The notes: generated from the sequence alone by a model not told the origin. DNA of 51,647 nt from Hoeflea sp. (GCA_019084245.1 JAHRFE010000016.1:1-51647), one strand, 5' to 3'; positions 1 through 11,134 are shown, counted from the stretch's first letter. Numbers and translations are program-made.

Positions 1-1992
<1,992 letters not shown>

Positions 1993-1996
<4 letters not shown>

Positions 1997-2280
1997 CCGA
2001 AGGCCGCGACAGTGAGACGGAAACCATCGCGCGCAAAGCGCAACAGATGGAAGAGGCCCGCAAGCGCCACCGCGAAAGCGCATGGTACGGGCTGGGCATG
2101 TTCGGGCTGGTAGGCTGGTCCGTCGCGGTTCCCATCGTGGCGGGCATCGCGCTGGGGCTCTGGATCGACGGGCGGTGGCCCGGCGAGGTATCATGGACGC
2201 TGACCCTGCTGCTTGCCGGCGCGTTGCTTGGGGCGGTCAACGCGTGGTACTGGGTCCAGCGGGAGGGACGGGATGACTGA
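1993..2280 (+). CDS. atpQ: N-ATPase AtpQ (AtpI/ATPase_gene1-like membrane subunit)
   Basis: 95 residues: a charged cytoplasmic N-terminus (to about residue 35) and two hydrophobic helices (about 38-60 and 68-88). This is the layout of the AtpI/ATPase_gene1 family proteins found in N-ATPase operons. ATG overlaps the atpC stop by four bases. Known members are thought to help c-ring assembly or Mg2+ handling; that role is inferred from family and position, not visible in the sequence. Confidence 0.85.
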
Positions 2281-2310
2281 CCGATGCAGACAGACCCTCG
2301 GGGGGGCACG

Positions 2311-2613
2311 ATGAGCCTGTCCATCATTTCCCTGCTTGCAGGCGCGCTGGTGGGCGCGGGGCTTGGTGCGATCTACCTCGGGCTGCTTTGGGTGGCCGTG
2401 CGTCACCTGCCGCAGGATCGGACTGGCGTCTTCGTTTTCGTGGGGCTTGGCCTTGGGCGCCTGGCACTGCTGCTTGGCGCGCTGGCGGTGGCGGCCGCGC
2501 TTGGGCCGCCAATTGAAGGGATTGCCGCGGCGGTGCTCGGGTTCGTCGCGATGCGGTTCGCCGCAACGCGCTTGCTGGCGCGGGCAACGTTGGAGGATAG
2601 GGCGTGGAAATAA
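2311..2613 (+). CDS. atpR: N-ATPase AtpR membrane subunit
   Basis: About 100 residues with three predicted transmembrane helices (MSLSIISLLAGALVGAGLG..., a second around VFVFVGLGLGRLALLLGAL, a third around IAAAVLGFVAMRFAATRLL). This matches the AtpR family found only in N-ATPase operons. The conserved Arg residues inside helices 2 and 3 (GLGR, AMRFAATR) are noteworthy, because AtpR has been proposed to interact with the carboxylates of the c ring. ATG 2311 follows a G-rich stretch; ATG 2284 would add nine residues. Overlaps the atpB start. Confidence 0.85.
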   Translation: MSLSIISLLAGALVGAGLGAIYLGLLWVAVRHLPQDRTGVFVFVGLGLGRLALLLGALAVAAALGPPIEGIAAAVLGFVAMRFAATRLLARATLEDRAWK

Positions 2614-3308
2614 GTCCCGACGCCTGGGTTATCTACGAATGGCGAGGCCTTTCGCTCAACGCCACAATCGTCTTTACCTGGGTGGTGATGGCGCTTCTGG
2701 TCCTCGGCTCATGGGCCGTCACCGCGCGGCTGAGCGAGGGCGAAACCGTTTCGCGCTGGCAGGTCGCGCTCGAGGTGATCGTCACCACCATCCGCGACCA
2801 GATCGCCGAGGTCGGCGCGGACGAGCCCGGCCGCTACCTGCCGTTCATTGGTACGCTCTTCTTGTTCATCGCCTCGGCCAACGTGCTCGGCATCGTGCCG
2901 GGCTACCAGCCGCCCACCGGCTCGCTATCAACCACCGCGGCGCTGGCGCTTTGCGTGCTGGTGGCGGTGCCGTTGTTTTCGATCGGCGAAAGGGGAATCT
3001 TCAGCTACCTGCGCACCTATGTGCAGCCAACGCCGCTGATGCTGCCTTTCAACATCGTGAGCGAGGCGTCGCGCACCATCGCGCTGGCTGTGCGCCTCTA
3101 CGGCAACGTGATGAGCGGCACTGTGATCGTGGGGATCCTGATCAGTGTCGCACCGTTCTTCTTTCCTGTCGTGATGCAGGTTCTGGGCCTGCTGACCGGC
3201 CTGATCCAGGCTTACATCTTTGCCATCCTCGCGATGGTCTATATCGGATCGGCCAGCCGCAGCCGCCGCAGAGCCGACGACCCGTCCACCAATGACACAG
3301 GAGACTGA
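2604..3308 (+). CDS. atpB: N-type ATPase subunit a
   Basis: 234-residue membrane subunit a, which forms the ion half-channels beside the c ring. The essential stator arginine is present in SRTIALAVRLYGNVMSG (about R164). Five to six transmembrane segments are visible. The start is GTG 2604, overlapping the atpR stop; no better ATG exists before the conserved WRGLSLNATIVFTW segment. Followed two bases later by atpE. Confidence 0.93.
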   Translation: MEISPDAWVIYEWRGLSLNATIVFTWVVMALLVLGSWAVTARLSEGETVSRWQVALEVIVTTIRDQIAEVGADEPGRYLPFIGTLFLFIASANVLGIVPGYQPPTGSLSTTAALALCVLVAVPLFSIGERGIFSYLRTYVQPTPLMLPFNIVSEASRTIALAVRLYGNVMSGTVIVGILISVAPFFFPVVMQVLGLLTGLIQAYIFAILAMVYIGSASRSRRRADDPSTNDTGD

Positions 3309-3310
3309 GC

Positions 3311-3601
3311 ATGGATGCAGCAACATGGATCGCCGTGATCTCGATCTTTACCGCCGGGATGACCATCGCGATCGGCTCCATCGGCCCGGCACTGGCCGAA
3401 GGACGGGCCGCCTCGCAGGCGCTTCAGGCGATCGCGCAGCAGCCCGACGCCGCCAACACCATCACGCGGACGCTGTTCGTCAGCCTCGCGATGATCGAGT
3501 CGACAGCGATCTACTGCTTCGTGGTGTCGATGATCCTGATCTTCGCCAACCCCTTCGCCAATCTTGCCATCGAGGCCGCCTCGCAGGCTGCCGGAGGATG
3601 A
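3311..3601 (+). CDS. atpE: N-type ATPase subunit c, two-carboxylate type
   Basis: 96-residue hairpin of two helices forming the rotor ring. Helix 1 ends in SIGPALAEGRAASQAL, putting a glutamate (E30) where Na+-binding c subunits carry a glutamine. The loop is QQPDAANT and helix 2 carries SLAMIESTAIY (E63-S64-T65). The E-S-T motif is the classical Na+-site signature, while the extra helix-1 glutamate is characteristic of N-ATPase c subunits. A Burkholderia N-type c ring was reported to be proton specific, so ion specificity should not be read off the E-S-T motif alone. Confidence 0.94.
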   Translation: MDAATWIAVISIFTAGMTIAIGSIGPALAEGRAASQALQAIAQQPDAANTITRTLFVSLAMIESTAIYCFVVSMILIFANPFANLAIEAASQAAGG

Positions 3602-3605
3602 TCCC

Positions 3606-4400
3606 ATGCAGATCGATTGGCTGACCGTCGCGGCGCAGATTGTCAACTTTCTGGTACTCGTCTGGCTGTTGCAGCGGTTCCTCTACCGTCCGATCACCGC
3701 CGCCATGGCGCGGCGCGAAGAGCGGATCGAATCCCGACTGTCAGAGGCCAAGACCGCACGCACAGAGGTCGAGGCCGAAGCAGAGCGTCTGCGCGAGCAG
3801 CAGAAAGACCTCGAGGCCAGCCGGGAAGAGGCGCTGCGCAAGGTGCGGCATGAGGCCGCTGACCTGCGCTCGGCGATGGAAGACGATCTCCGCGAAGAGA
3901 TGGAGGCCCGGCGCAAGACATGGGAGAATCATCTGCAGGAAGAGCGCGATGCCTTTGCCGCCAAATTGCGACAGCGCGCCGGCCATCAGGTTATCGAGAT
4001 TGTCGGCCGCGTCCTGCAGGATTATGTCGGCAGCGACCTCGCAGGTCAGGTGGCGGGCACCTTCGTGGACCGTCTGGGCAGACTTGACGACGAGGCGCGC
4101 GACAAGCTTTCGGCCGCAGCCAAGCGTGCGGACGGCCCCGTCAAGGTAGAAAGCAGTGTGCTGCTCAAGCCGGCCGCGCGCAGTCAGATCACGCGCGCGG
4201 TTCACGAGCACATCGCCCCCGACATCGAGGTTGACTATCACGAAGATGGCGACCTGCTGCTGGGCGTGCGTTTAACCGTTGGCGAGCAGACGGTCGAATG
4301 GTCGGCAACGCGGTTCCTCGGCCGTCTGGAAACGACGCTAGACGAAGTGATCGAGGGCAGCAGCAGACTCCGGTCCGGTCGCACACCGGCCACTGGTTGA
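3606..4400 (+). CDS. atpF: N-type ATPase subunit b (long form)
   Basis: 264 residues: one N-terminal membrane helix (about 5-25), a long charged coiled coil (about 30-130), then a globular C-terminus. The operon has no delta gene. N-ATPase b subunits are longer than usual b subunits, and their C-terminus is thought to replace delta in binding the head. ATG 3606 has GGAGG eight bases upstream, inside the end of atpE. An earlier in-frame start at 3564 would overlap atpE by 38 bases and is less likely. Confidence 0.92.
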   Translation: MQIDWLTVAAQIVNFLVLVWLLQRFLYRPITAAMARREERIESRLSEAKTARTEVEAEAERLREQQKDLEASREEALRKVRHEAADLRSAMEDDLREEMEARRKTWENHLQEERDAFAAKLRQRAGHQVIEIVGRVLQDYVGSDLAGQVAGTFVDRLGRLDDEARDKLSAAAKRADGPVKVESSVLLKPAARSQITRAVHEHIAPDIEVDYHEDGDLLLGVRLTVGEQTVEWSATRFLGRLETTLDEVIEGSSRLRSGRTPATG

Positions 4401-4410
4401 AGGGCACGTC

Positions 4411-5946
4411 ATGAATTTCGACGATCTGCACGACGATCTCTTCGCGCCGCTGGAGGACGCGCTGACACGCGTCGACCCGGCCCTGGAGATGGCCGAGATC
4501 GCGCGCATCCTGTCGGTCGGCAGCGGCGTGGCCGAGGTCGCGGGCTTTACCGATCTCCATGCGGACGAATTGCTGACCTTCTCGGACGGGGTGATGGGCA
4601 TCGCCTCGAACATCAGCACGAATGGCGCCGGTGTCATCGTGCTCGGCGAAACCCACCGCCTGCGCCCGGGCGATCCGGTGCGCCGGACGGGCCGCGTGGT
4701 TGACGTGCCTGTCGGTGCAGGCCTGATAGGGCGGGTGGTGGATGCGCTTGGTCGCCCGCTGGATGGCGGGGATGCAATCGACGTGGAGGAACTTCTGCCC
4801 ATCGAGCAGCCCGCGCCCCCGATCATGCACCGCGCGCCGGTGCAGGTGCCGTTGCAGACCGGGATCAAGGCAGTCGATGCCGCCATCCCCATCGGCCGCG
4901 GCCAGCGCGAGTTGATCCTGGGCGACCGGCAGACCGGCAAGACCGCCATCGCCGTCGATGCGATCCTGAACCAGAAAGACACCGGCGTCCTGTCGATCTA
5001 CTGCGCCATCGGCCAGCGCACCTCGGCGGTGTCGCGGGTGATCCAGAGCCTGCGCGAGGGCGGCGCGATGGAGCGCACCATCGTCGTCGTGGCCAGCGGC
5101 GAGGATGCGCCGGGACTGCAATTCGTGGCACCCTATGCCGCAACCTCGATGGCGGAGCATTTCATGGCCGAGGGGCGTGACGTATTGATCGTCTACGACG
5201 ACCTGACGCGCCACGCCCGCGCCTACCGCGAACTGTCGCTTCTGCTGCGCCGCCCGCCAGGGCGCGAGGCCTATCCCGGTGACATCTTCTACATACACTC
5301 CCGCCTGCTCGAACGCGCGACTCAGCTGCGAGAGGACCATGGCGGTGGCTCGCTGACCGCGCTGCCGGTGGTCGAAACGCAGGCGCAGAACATCTCGGCC
5401 TACATCCCGACCAATCTGATCTCGATCACCGATGGACAGATCTACCTGTCGCCCTCGCTGTTCGAAAAGGGCCACCTGCCGGCGATCGACATCGGCACCT
5501 CGGTCAGCCGCGTGGGCGGCAAGGTGCAACTGCCCGCTTTCCGCGCCGTCGCGGGCAACCTGCGGCTGATGTATGCGCAGTTCGAAGAGTTGGAGACCTT
5601 CGCCCGCTTCGGCACGCAGCTTGACGCCGAAACCCGCCGCAAGCTGACCCGTGGGTTGCGGGTGCGCGAGGTGCTGAAGCAACGCGAGCACGATCATATC
5701 GGTGTGCCCGAGCAGATCGCGGCGCTGCTGGCGGCGACCGAGGGCCTGTTCGACGACCTCGAGCCCGACGATGTGGCCGAGGCCGAACAAACCGTCCGCA
5801 AGGTCGTGCGGGCAGAAGCCCCCGAGATCTGCGACAAGATCGCCGCAGGCGAAAAGCTGGGGGACGCTGATCGAGAGACGCTGATCGAAGTGATGCGCGA
5901 AGCGCTGTCGGAGGCGCAGGTGGAGAAAAACGATGGAGACGCTTGA
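4411..5946 (+). CDS. atpA: N-type ATPase alpha subunit
   Basis: 511-residue non-catalytic alpha subunit. It has the nucleotide-binding loop GDRQTGKT at 171-178, the [20 protein letters not shown] segment near 100-119, and the [10 protein letters not shown] arginine-finger region. Full length. The start ATG follows the atpF stop by ten bases with a modest Shine-Dalgarno sequence. It overlaps atpG by 14 bases. Confidence 0.95.
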   Translation: MNFDDLHDDLFAPLEDALTRVDPALEMAEIARILSVGSGVAEVAGFTDLHADELLTFSDGVMGIASNISTNGAGVIVLGETHRLRPGDPVRRTGRVVDVPVGAGLIGRVVDALGRPLDGGDAIDVEELLPIEQPAPPIMHRAPVQVPLQTGIKAVDAAIPIGRGQRELILGDRQTGKTAIAVDAILNQKDTGVLSIYCAIGQRTSAVSRVIQSLREGGAMERTIVVVASGEDAPGLQFVAPYAATSMAEHFMAEGRDVLIVYDDLTRHARAYRELSLLLRRPPGREAYPGDIFYIHSRLLERATQLREDHGGGSLTALPVVETQAQNISAYIPTNLISITDGQIYLSPSLFEKGHLPAIDIGTSVSRVGGKVQLPAFRAVAGNLRLMYAQFEELETFARFGTQLDAETRRKLTRGLRVREVLKQREHDHIGVPEQIAALLAATEGLFDDLEPDDVAEAEQTVRKVVRAEAPEICDKIAAGEKLGDADRETLIEVMREALSEAQVEKNDGDA

Positions 5947-6811
5947 AAGCCTGTCGGACGCGCTGGAAACCACGGGCGACATCCAGTCCATCGTGCGCAC
6001 GATGAAGGCGCTGTCCTCGGTCAGCATCAGGCAATACGAACAAGCCGAAGCAGCAATGGCGTCTTATGCCCACACCGTCGAACTGGGTCTTATCGCCGTT
6101 TTGCGCCAGCACCGTGCAGCGGGACTGCCCCTGCCTGGCGCGGGCGGCGGCAATGGACGTGAGGCGCTGATCGTCATCGGCTCGGATCGTGGCCTGTGCG
6201 GCGGCTACAACGACAAGATAACGCGCTTTGCCCTGTCCAAGATGGGCGATCAACCAATGGTGCTCGGCGTCATCGGAACGCGCGCTGCGGCTCGGCTCGA
6301 GGCAGTCGAGCGGCCCGCCGACAAGGTTCACTCCCTGCCCGGCTCGGTCGAGGGATTGTCACGGCTGGTGCAGACCATGATCGTCGACGTCGACCGCTGG
6401 ACGCGGGAAGAGGGAGTCGGCCAGGTCTGGCTGGCGCATAACCGCCGCGAGGGGCGCAACCCGGCCAAGCCGCAGGCGCACCGCCTGCTGCCGCTGCCCG
6501 ACAGCTATCTGCGCAAACTGGCGCAGGCGGAGTGGCCGGGACGATCCCTGCCGCTGTTTCGAATGGACCCAGAGCAGCTGATGTCCTGGCTCGTGCAGCA
6601 AAGGCTGTTCGTGGTGATCTATCGCGCATTGGCGGAGGCGCTGGCCAGCGAACATGCATCGCGGCTCGCTGCGATGCATGCCGCCGAACGCAACATCGAG
6701 GAACGGCGGGACGACCTGCGCCAGCGCTACCGCCTCCGACGACAGGAGACAATTACACGCGAACTGCTCGACGTCGTGTCAGGCTTTGAGGCCGTCAGCG
6801 CAGTCGACTGA
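5933..6811 (+). CDS. atpG: N-type ATPase gamma subunit
   Basis: 292-residue central-shaft gamma subunit. The N-terminal helix carries the conserved [14 protein letters not shown] rotor segment. The middle contains the Rossmann-like [15 protein letters not shown] motif. The C-terminal helix ends in [19 protein letters not shown], the usual gamma ending. Last gene of the operon, with no recognisable terminator before the IS630 remnant that follows. Confidence 0.94.
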   Translation: METLESLSDALETTGDIQSIVRTMKALSSVSIRQYEQAEAAMASYAHTVELGLIAVLRQHRAAGLPLPGAGGGNGREALIVIGSDRGLCGGYNDKITRFALSKMGDQPMVLGVIGTRAAARLEAVERPADKVHSLPGSVEGLSRLVQTMIVDVDRWTREEGVGQVWLAHNRREGRNPAKPQAHRLLPLPDSYLRKLAQAEWPGRSLPLFRMDPEQLMSWLVQQRLFVVIYRALAEALASEHASRLAAMHAAERNIEERRDDLRQRYRLRRQETITRELLDVVSGFEAVSAVD

Positions 6812-6895
6812 GCGGTACGCGACATGTGAAGTTCCCGAGCGGCGCGTCATGGCCGGCTGATTGAATTGCGGCGAGCCCCACGGCGCCGACAGCGG

Positions 6896-7249
6896 TTAGC
6901 CACTGGGCCAGATCACAAAGACGCCAGCGGACAACGCCGTCAAGATGGGGCCGCGTTCGATGGCTCGCGCCAAGGCCGAACGCTGATCATCGTTCAGCAG
7001 CGACGACTTGCCGGGAGCTTTGCCATTGATCAACGCGTCGGGACCGCGAGTATTAAAGCGCATCACCCAATCACGTACGATCTGCAAGGTCACACTGCCC
7101 AGCCGGGCGGCATCTGATCGCGGACCGCCGTCATAGATCGATGCGAGCGCAAGCAGCCGACGGGCTTGGTTAGCATCCTTTGTTTGGCGGGCCAGAAGAC
7201 GAAGCCTCTCCCCATCAAAGTCCGCCCGCAAAGAAACCGCTGAACCCAT
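6896..7249 (-). mobile_element. IS630-family transposase remnant (N-terminal helix-turn-helix part)
   Basis: On the minus strand an ORF of about 117 codons begins MGSAVSLRADFDGERLRLL and continues with ARRLLALASIYDGG, VTLQIVRDWVMRFNTRGP and ALINGKAPGKSSLLNDDQR. These are the hallmark DNA-binding half of IS630-family transposases. Full-length proteins are about 350 residues. Here similarity stops after AIERGPI (near 6940), and the DDE catalytic domain is missing. It marks the downstream border of the N-ATPase segment, as the IS5-family tail marks the upstream one. Confidence 0.75.
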
Positions 7250-7540
7250 CGCAAACCACTGCACCCAGATCCGCTCTTTTTTGGGAACGCCGTGAGTCAA
7301 CCTGTCGGACGAGGAGATGGTAGAGTGCTGGGTGGAATCCCTCCTGGCAATATTTCTGCGGTTTCGAATTCTTCCAGACCGAAATGCCGATCGATGCCAG
7401 CACCATGACCCGTTGACGCAAGCGCATCGGGCCAAAAAATTTGATCGAGTTCCTGAAGCAAAGCGTCGAGGTGTTGAACCAGGATATCCCGCCAACAAAA
7501 GCGATTGCCGCGATAGCGATGGCAATCATAGCGGCTAAAT
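7250..7540. other. No recognisable gene
   Basis: About 290 bases between the IS630 remnant and the DhaK fragment. Several frames stay open on both strands, but none gives a protein I can place. One plus-strand frame reads KQSVEVLNQDIPPTKAIAAI, which could be the start of some membrane protein, and one minus-strand frame is hydrophobic. It is best treated as scar sequence between two rearrangement points. Confidence 0.5.
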
Positions 7541-8707
7541 TTGATACTGCCGCAAACAGGGCGCGCCAATTTCGAGCTTCCGGTGGGCGAGATGGAAATC
7601 GGCATGGGCATTCACGGCGAGCCCGGCGTCGAGCGTATTCCTGCCGAAAGCGCGGACAACGTCGCCGACAGGCTGTTGTTGCCTATCCTGGAGGAACTAG
7701 ACCTGCGCACGGGCGACAAAGTTGGAGTACTCGTCAACGGGCTTGGCTCCACCACGCTGTTGGAACTCTATCTGTTGCATCGGCGCGTTGTGGAATTGCT
7801 GAACCAACGGGGCGTCGCGATCCATGCAAGCTGGGTTGGTGAATACTGCACCTCACTCGACATGGAGGGGGCATCGATCACGCTGTTAAAGCTGGATGAC
7901 GATCTGCAACGCTGGCTCGATCATCCTTGCGAGACACCAGCCCTGCGCGTCGGTGCGGCTCCGACAGGAGGAGCAGCAATGCCACGGCGCAAGACGGTCC
8001 GGTCAATAACAAGCGACAGACAGAAGATTGATCGCAATAACCTAAAGACCGACGGCAACATTTCGCCCGAAACATTCCGAGGCCTTAAGAAAGCCGGTGC
8101 TGATGCGATCTTCACGGAAAGCGACAGGTTGAGCGCTCTCGACGGCGAGATTGGTGACGGGGATCATGGCGTCACAATGGAAATTGGCTGGAAAGCCGTC
8201 ATGTCGTCGATGACAAAGAGTGAAGACCAGGCAACGATCTCAGAACTTTGCGAGGATATCGCCGAAGCGTTTCTTGAAGCCGTTGGGGCGTCCGCCGGGC
8301 CGCTCTATGCGGCGGCATTCCAGGCCGCCGGAAAGGCCGTTTCAGACAGGCTGAACCTCGATGCCGCATCGATGGTAGCGTGGTTGAACGGTTTGCATGA
8401 CGGAATTGTCGCGCGTGGTGGGGCTTCAACGGGTGACAAGACAATGATCGACGCATGGGCACCTGCCATCTCGGCCGCAGCGGTGCAATTGGGCAATGGC
8501 GGCACGACGGTCGAGTGCTTATCGGCAGCCGCCGAAGGTGCAAGGGAGTGTGCCGACGCCGCGAAAGGGATGATAAGCAATCGTGGCCGGTCGAAGAAGC
8601 TCGGGCAGCGGTCTGCCGGACATGTTGACCCAGGAGCTGAATCTGCCGCGGTTCTGCTCAAAGCATGGTCTCAAGCTGCTCCTCACTTGTTGCTCAATCG
8701 AGATTAG
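7541..8707 (+). pseudogene. Dihydroxyacetone/tetrulose kinase (DhaK-DhaL fusion), N-terminus missing
   Basis: The open frame encodes the end of DhaK (NFELPVGEMEIGMGIHGEPG, then ...VGVLVNGLGSTTLLELYLL...) followed by a linker and a complete DhaL ATP-binding domain with the Mg-binding LDGEIGDGDHGVTM motif and C-terminal GRSKKLGQRSAGHVDPGA. Single-chain kinases of this type are about 550-580 residues. Here roughly the first 190 are absent, including the half of DhaK carrying the substrate-binding active-site histidine. The frame opens at 7532, only a TTG (7541) precedes the homology, and no ribosome binding site is seen. Catalysis is not expected. An isolated DhaL product from an internal start cannot be excluded. 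Confidence 0.82.
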
Positions 8708-8732
8708 GCTGTGGGGTGTCAGAACCCGCGCC

Positions 8733-8960
8733 TTATCTACCAAACCCACCGCCACCAGGTGTGTGCATGATGAAAATGTCACCTGAGGCCATTTCAACCT
8801 TGTCATTCCCAGTCAGCTGCTTAACAGATCCGTCACTACGCTGGACGAGATTTAGCCCCGGCTTTCCGGGCTGTCCGCCCGCCAGACCTGCTGGAACTGT
8901 AATGCGATGCAATGACAGGACCGTTGCTGTCATGGGCTCAAGGAATGCCAATTTTCGTGT
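8733..8960 (-). pseudogene. Hydantoinase B / 5-oxoprolinase-type protein, C-terminal fragment
   Basis: The minus strand reads ...RKLAFLEPMTATVLSLHRI, then AGLAGGQPGKPGLNL and GDIFIMHTPGGGGFGR, stop. This is the very characteristic C-terminal tail of HyuB-type N-methylhydantoinase/5-oxoprolinase subunits (usually 500-600 residues). Only about 75 residues survive. The upstream part is replaced by the methyltransferase fragment described next. No function is expected. Confidence 0.75.
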
Positions 8961-8989
8961 GATCCACATTAATCGAGAGGAATGGGATA

Positions 8990-9157
8990 TCACTGACGCA
9001 ATTCGAGAATGCCCGCCGGCAGGATCACCGCGTCGAACCGCTTTTCGAACGCAAAGGTATCGAACGCGGCGGCTACGATATCTGCTGCCACATCGTGGTC
9101 GGCGCAGTTGCGCCGCAGATGATCGAGCATTTCAGGAGAGTTGTCGAAGCCGGTGGG
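8990..9157 (-). pseudogene. SAM-dependent methyltransferase fragment
   Basis: Fewer than 60 codons on the minus strand read PTGFDNSPEMLDHLRRNC, ADHDVAADIVAAAFDTF, FEKRFDAVILPAGILELRQ, stop. The GFDNSPEML motif is the SAM-binding strand-2 region of class I methyltransferases, and the DAVILPAG segment is motif IV-like. Both ends are lost: the 5' side joins an IS6 remnant near 9156 and the 3' side runs into the HyuB fragment. Confidence 0.6.
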
Positions 9158-9435
9158 CCTGAACAATCGGGCGGAGAATTCTCATCAACCTATCCGGCGA
9201 CGGGAGAGGATCATGAAGCGGTTCAAGTCACCGCGCCAACTTCAGCGCTTCGCCTCAATCCACGACCCGATCGCCAACCTCTTCCAAATTCCTCGCCACG
9301 ACATGCTATCTCACCATTATCGCGAGCTGCGAGGGGCCGCGATGAAGATGTGGAGCGAGATCGCCCATCTTCAGGTAGCCTGATCGCAGACCTCGTGCCC
9401 TACCTTGACCTGAAGCCGATAAGTTTACAGTGCCC
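9156..9435 (+). mobile_element. IS6-family insertion sequence, right half
   Basis: The plus strand reads GLNNRAENSHQPIRRRERIM, then KRFKSPRQLQRFASIHDPIANLF and a short tail ending at a stop at 9383. This is the C-terminal quarter of an IS6-family transposase, including its E residue. About 40 bases later lies aagtttacagtgcc (9421-9434), which reads GGCACTGTAAACTT on the other strand, a typical IS6-family terminal inverted repeat. The left three quarters of the element are missing. The truncated GAPDH homology starts immediately outside this end. Confidence 0.75.
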
Positions 9436-9436
9436 G

Positions 9437-9899
9437 TGAGAGTTCTGACGATTGAGGTGGTGTTACAGGAGACGACGCGTGTGCTGTCCCGGTACAGCGC
9501 GCTCGAATAGCTAGCCTCGGCGACGAAGGAATGTCCGGTGACCTCGTGTTTTTCGCCACCCTGGACGATGAACTTGATGTCCTTTTTTCGATAGATCTCG
9601 ACGTTAACCGCTGCGATCCGCTTCGGCGTACAGTCAACCACCAAATCACTCGCCCCAAGCAGATCATCGAGGTTTCCAGCAATGTCGAGACCTGCGTTCC
9701 GCATCGCGCTCGCATGTTCCTCGGTCGCCCCGAAAAGGCGGAATCCCTTCTTCATCGCAATGCGCGGCCGCCAGTCAGCACTGATGTCCGCCACCCCGGC
9801 AAGTTCCATATCGTCCTGTTGGACAACAGCGTCGGCGACACGCTTTCCGATCACACCGTAGCCGTTGACGGCTACCCGGATTGCTCTCGTTAGGCTCAT
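9437..9899 (-). pseudogene. Type II (archaeal-type) glyceraldehyde-3-phosphate dehydrogenase, truncated by IS6
   Basis: The first about 154 codons of a type II GAPDH: Rossmann start RVAVNGYGVIGKRVADAV, LVVDCTP, then VSCNTTSIVRTL carrying the catalytic cysteine (C145). Full proteins have about 340 residues; the catalytic domain beyond VRTL is gone, replaced exactly where the IS6 inverted repeat begins. The ribosome binding site AAGGAGA is intact four to five bases before ATG 9899. An inverted repeat lies upstream at 9993. Probably non-functional. Confidence 0.8.
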
Positions 9900-9992
9900 T
9901 TGCTTCTCCTTGCGTCGGAAGTGCTACGCTGTGATGACCATGGCCCATACCGCCAGACATCCCTGACAATCTGCCTAGTATTCCAAAGAAGT

Positions 9993-10009
9993 AGGTCAGG
10001 TTCTGACCT
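9993..10009. promoter_or_regulatory. Perfect inverted repeat AGGTCAG-N3-CTGACCT
   Basis: A 7-bp perfect inverted repeat with a three-base spacer, about 95 bases upstream of the truncated GAPDH gene and between it and the EamA gene. The size suits a dimeric repressor such as a GntR or TetR protein. No regulator gene is next to it. Confidence 0.4.
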
Positions 10010-10087
10010 CTAAACACCCGGGCTCAGACGCACATCTCGGACTGGGTCCACTTTATCATGGCCTTGTCATGATCTTACTTGTATCAG

Positions 10088-10975
10088 CTAGCCTCGCCTG
10101 GATGAAGCGGCGTCTCGCTGCACCAGAACAATCCCGGCCAGCACCAAGACGACACCCGCGACCTGGGCCACCTTGAGCCGCTCGCCGAAGAAGGCCGCGC
10201 CGATCATCAACCCGAAAATTGGTACCAGAAACGTAAAGGCGTTCGCCCGATTGAGCGAGACTCGCTCCAGCGCCTCGAACCAGAGCCAGAATGCGAGCGA
10301 TGAACCGAAGACTGAGAGAGCCACGAGGACGAGGACGAATTCCGTCGACCACGTCAGCAAGGAAACATCTTCAGTTACCATCGACAGGAGAGCCAAGGGC
10401 ACGGCACCTATGAGCAACTGGAAGCCCATAGCCATAATCGGATCAACCTGGCCGGTAAGGCGCTTGATGGCGACATTGCCTACGGAGACGCCAGTCGCAG
10501 CGATTACGACGTAGGCGATGCCGAGGGAGTAACCCTGGTTGTGGTCTGCGGCGAGGCTTGGCAAAGCGATGACGGCAATTCCGGCCAGACCGACCGCCAG
10601 CCCGATCTTTCCAGTCGCCTTGAGACGTTCCCCCAGTAAGAGGTGCGCGAGGACCGCGGCGATGATCGGCTGCACGTTTGCGATGACGGTCGCGAGTCCC
10701 GGCGAAACGAACTCGGCCGCATGGAACATGCCGAGGAAACCCATACTTGTCGCCCCGAGCCCCACCACCACGATAAGGCCCCACGAGCGACAGCCGGCAG
10801 GTATGGTACGACCACAGAGAATCCCGAGCGCGATCAGGCAAATGCCAGCCAACGCGGCGCGCATGGCCGCGAAGGCGATATGCGGCGCGAGATCCAGGCC
10901 AATGGTGATAAGGGGAAAGCAGGCGGCCCAAAGCACCATGACCGCCAGAAGGCGCAGGGCGGCATCAATGGTCAT
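10088..10975 (-). CDS. EamA/DMT-family exporter
   Basis: 295 residues with ten predicted transmembrane helices arranged as two EamA repeats (about 8-140 and 152-288). Each repeat ends with the familiar ...GERLKATGKIGLAVGLAGI.. / ..FGERLKVAQVAGVVLVLAG motif. Inner-membrane drug/metabolite exporter; the substrate cannot be inferred. Intact, unlike its upstream neighbours. Transcribed toward the truncated GAPDH and divergent from the copper cluster that starts at 11135. Confidence 0.85.
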   Translation of the reverse strand: MTIDAALRLLAVMVLWAACFPLITIGLDLAPHIAFAAMRAALAGICLIALGILCGRTIPAGCRSWGLIVVVGLGATSMGFLGMFHAAEFVSPGLATVIANVQPIIAAVLAHLLLGERLKATGKIGLAVGLAGIAVIALPSLAADHNQGYSLGIAYVVIAATGVSVGNVAIKRLTGQVDPIMAMGFQLLIGAVPLALLSMVTEDVSLLTWSTEFVLVLVALSVFGSSLAFWLWFEALERVSLNRANAFTFLVPIFGLMIGAAFFGERLKVAQVAGVVLVLAGIVLVQRDAASSRRG

Positions 10976-11053
10976 TGGCTGAGCGCCATGCTTCGCCCAC
11001 TTGCAGAGATTTGAAAAGTGTATCTGATGGCAATCTGGCCTTTCATCTCTGTC

Positions 11054-11067
11054 CTGATCCAGATCAA
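11054..11067 (+). promoter_or_regulatory. FNR/FixK-like box before the CopB copper cluster
   Basis: CTGAT-CCAG-ATCAA has nine of ten consensus half-site bases. A weak -10-like TACACA at 11090-11095 sits about 30 bases downstream of its centre, appropriate for activation. It lies 68 bases before the start codon of the exported leader at 11135. Pattern match only. Confidence 0.45.
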
Positions 11068-11134
11068 TGCGGAAGCTGCATTGACATCCTACACACGAAA
11101 TCGCTCGAAGTCCGCTGGAGAGAGAAAAGTTAGC

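Noticed and set aside
4189-6027. Very long open frame antisense to atpA
   Set aside because: High-GC mirror of a real gene with no recognisable motifs; the sense strand codes a full alpha subunit.
9095-9439. 115-codon plus-strand frame across the IS6 remnant
   Set aside because: It is out of frame with the transposase and antisense to the methyltransferase fragment; no motif of its own.
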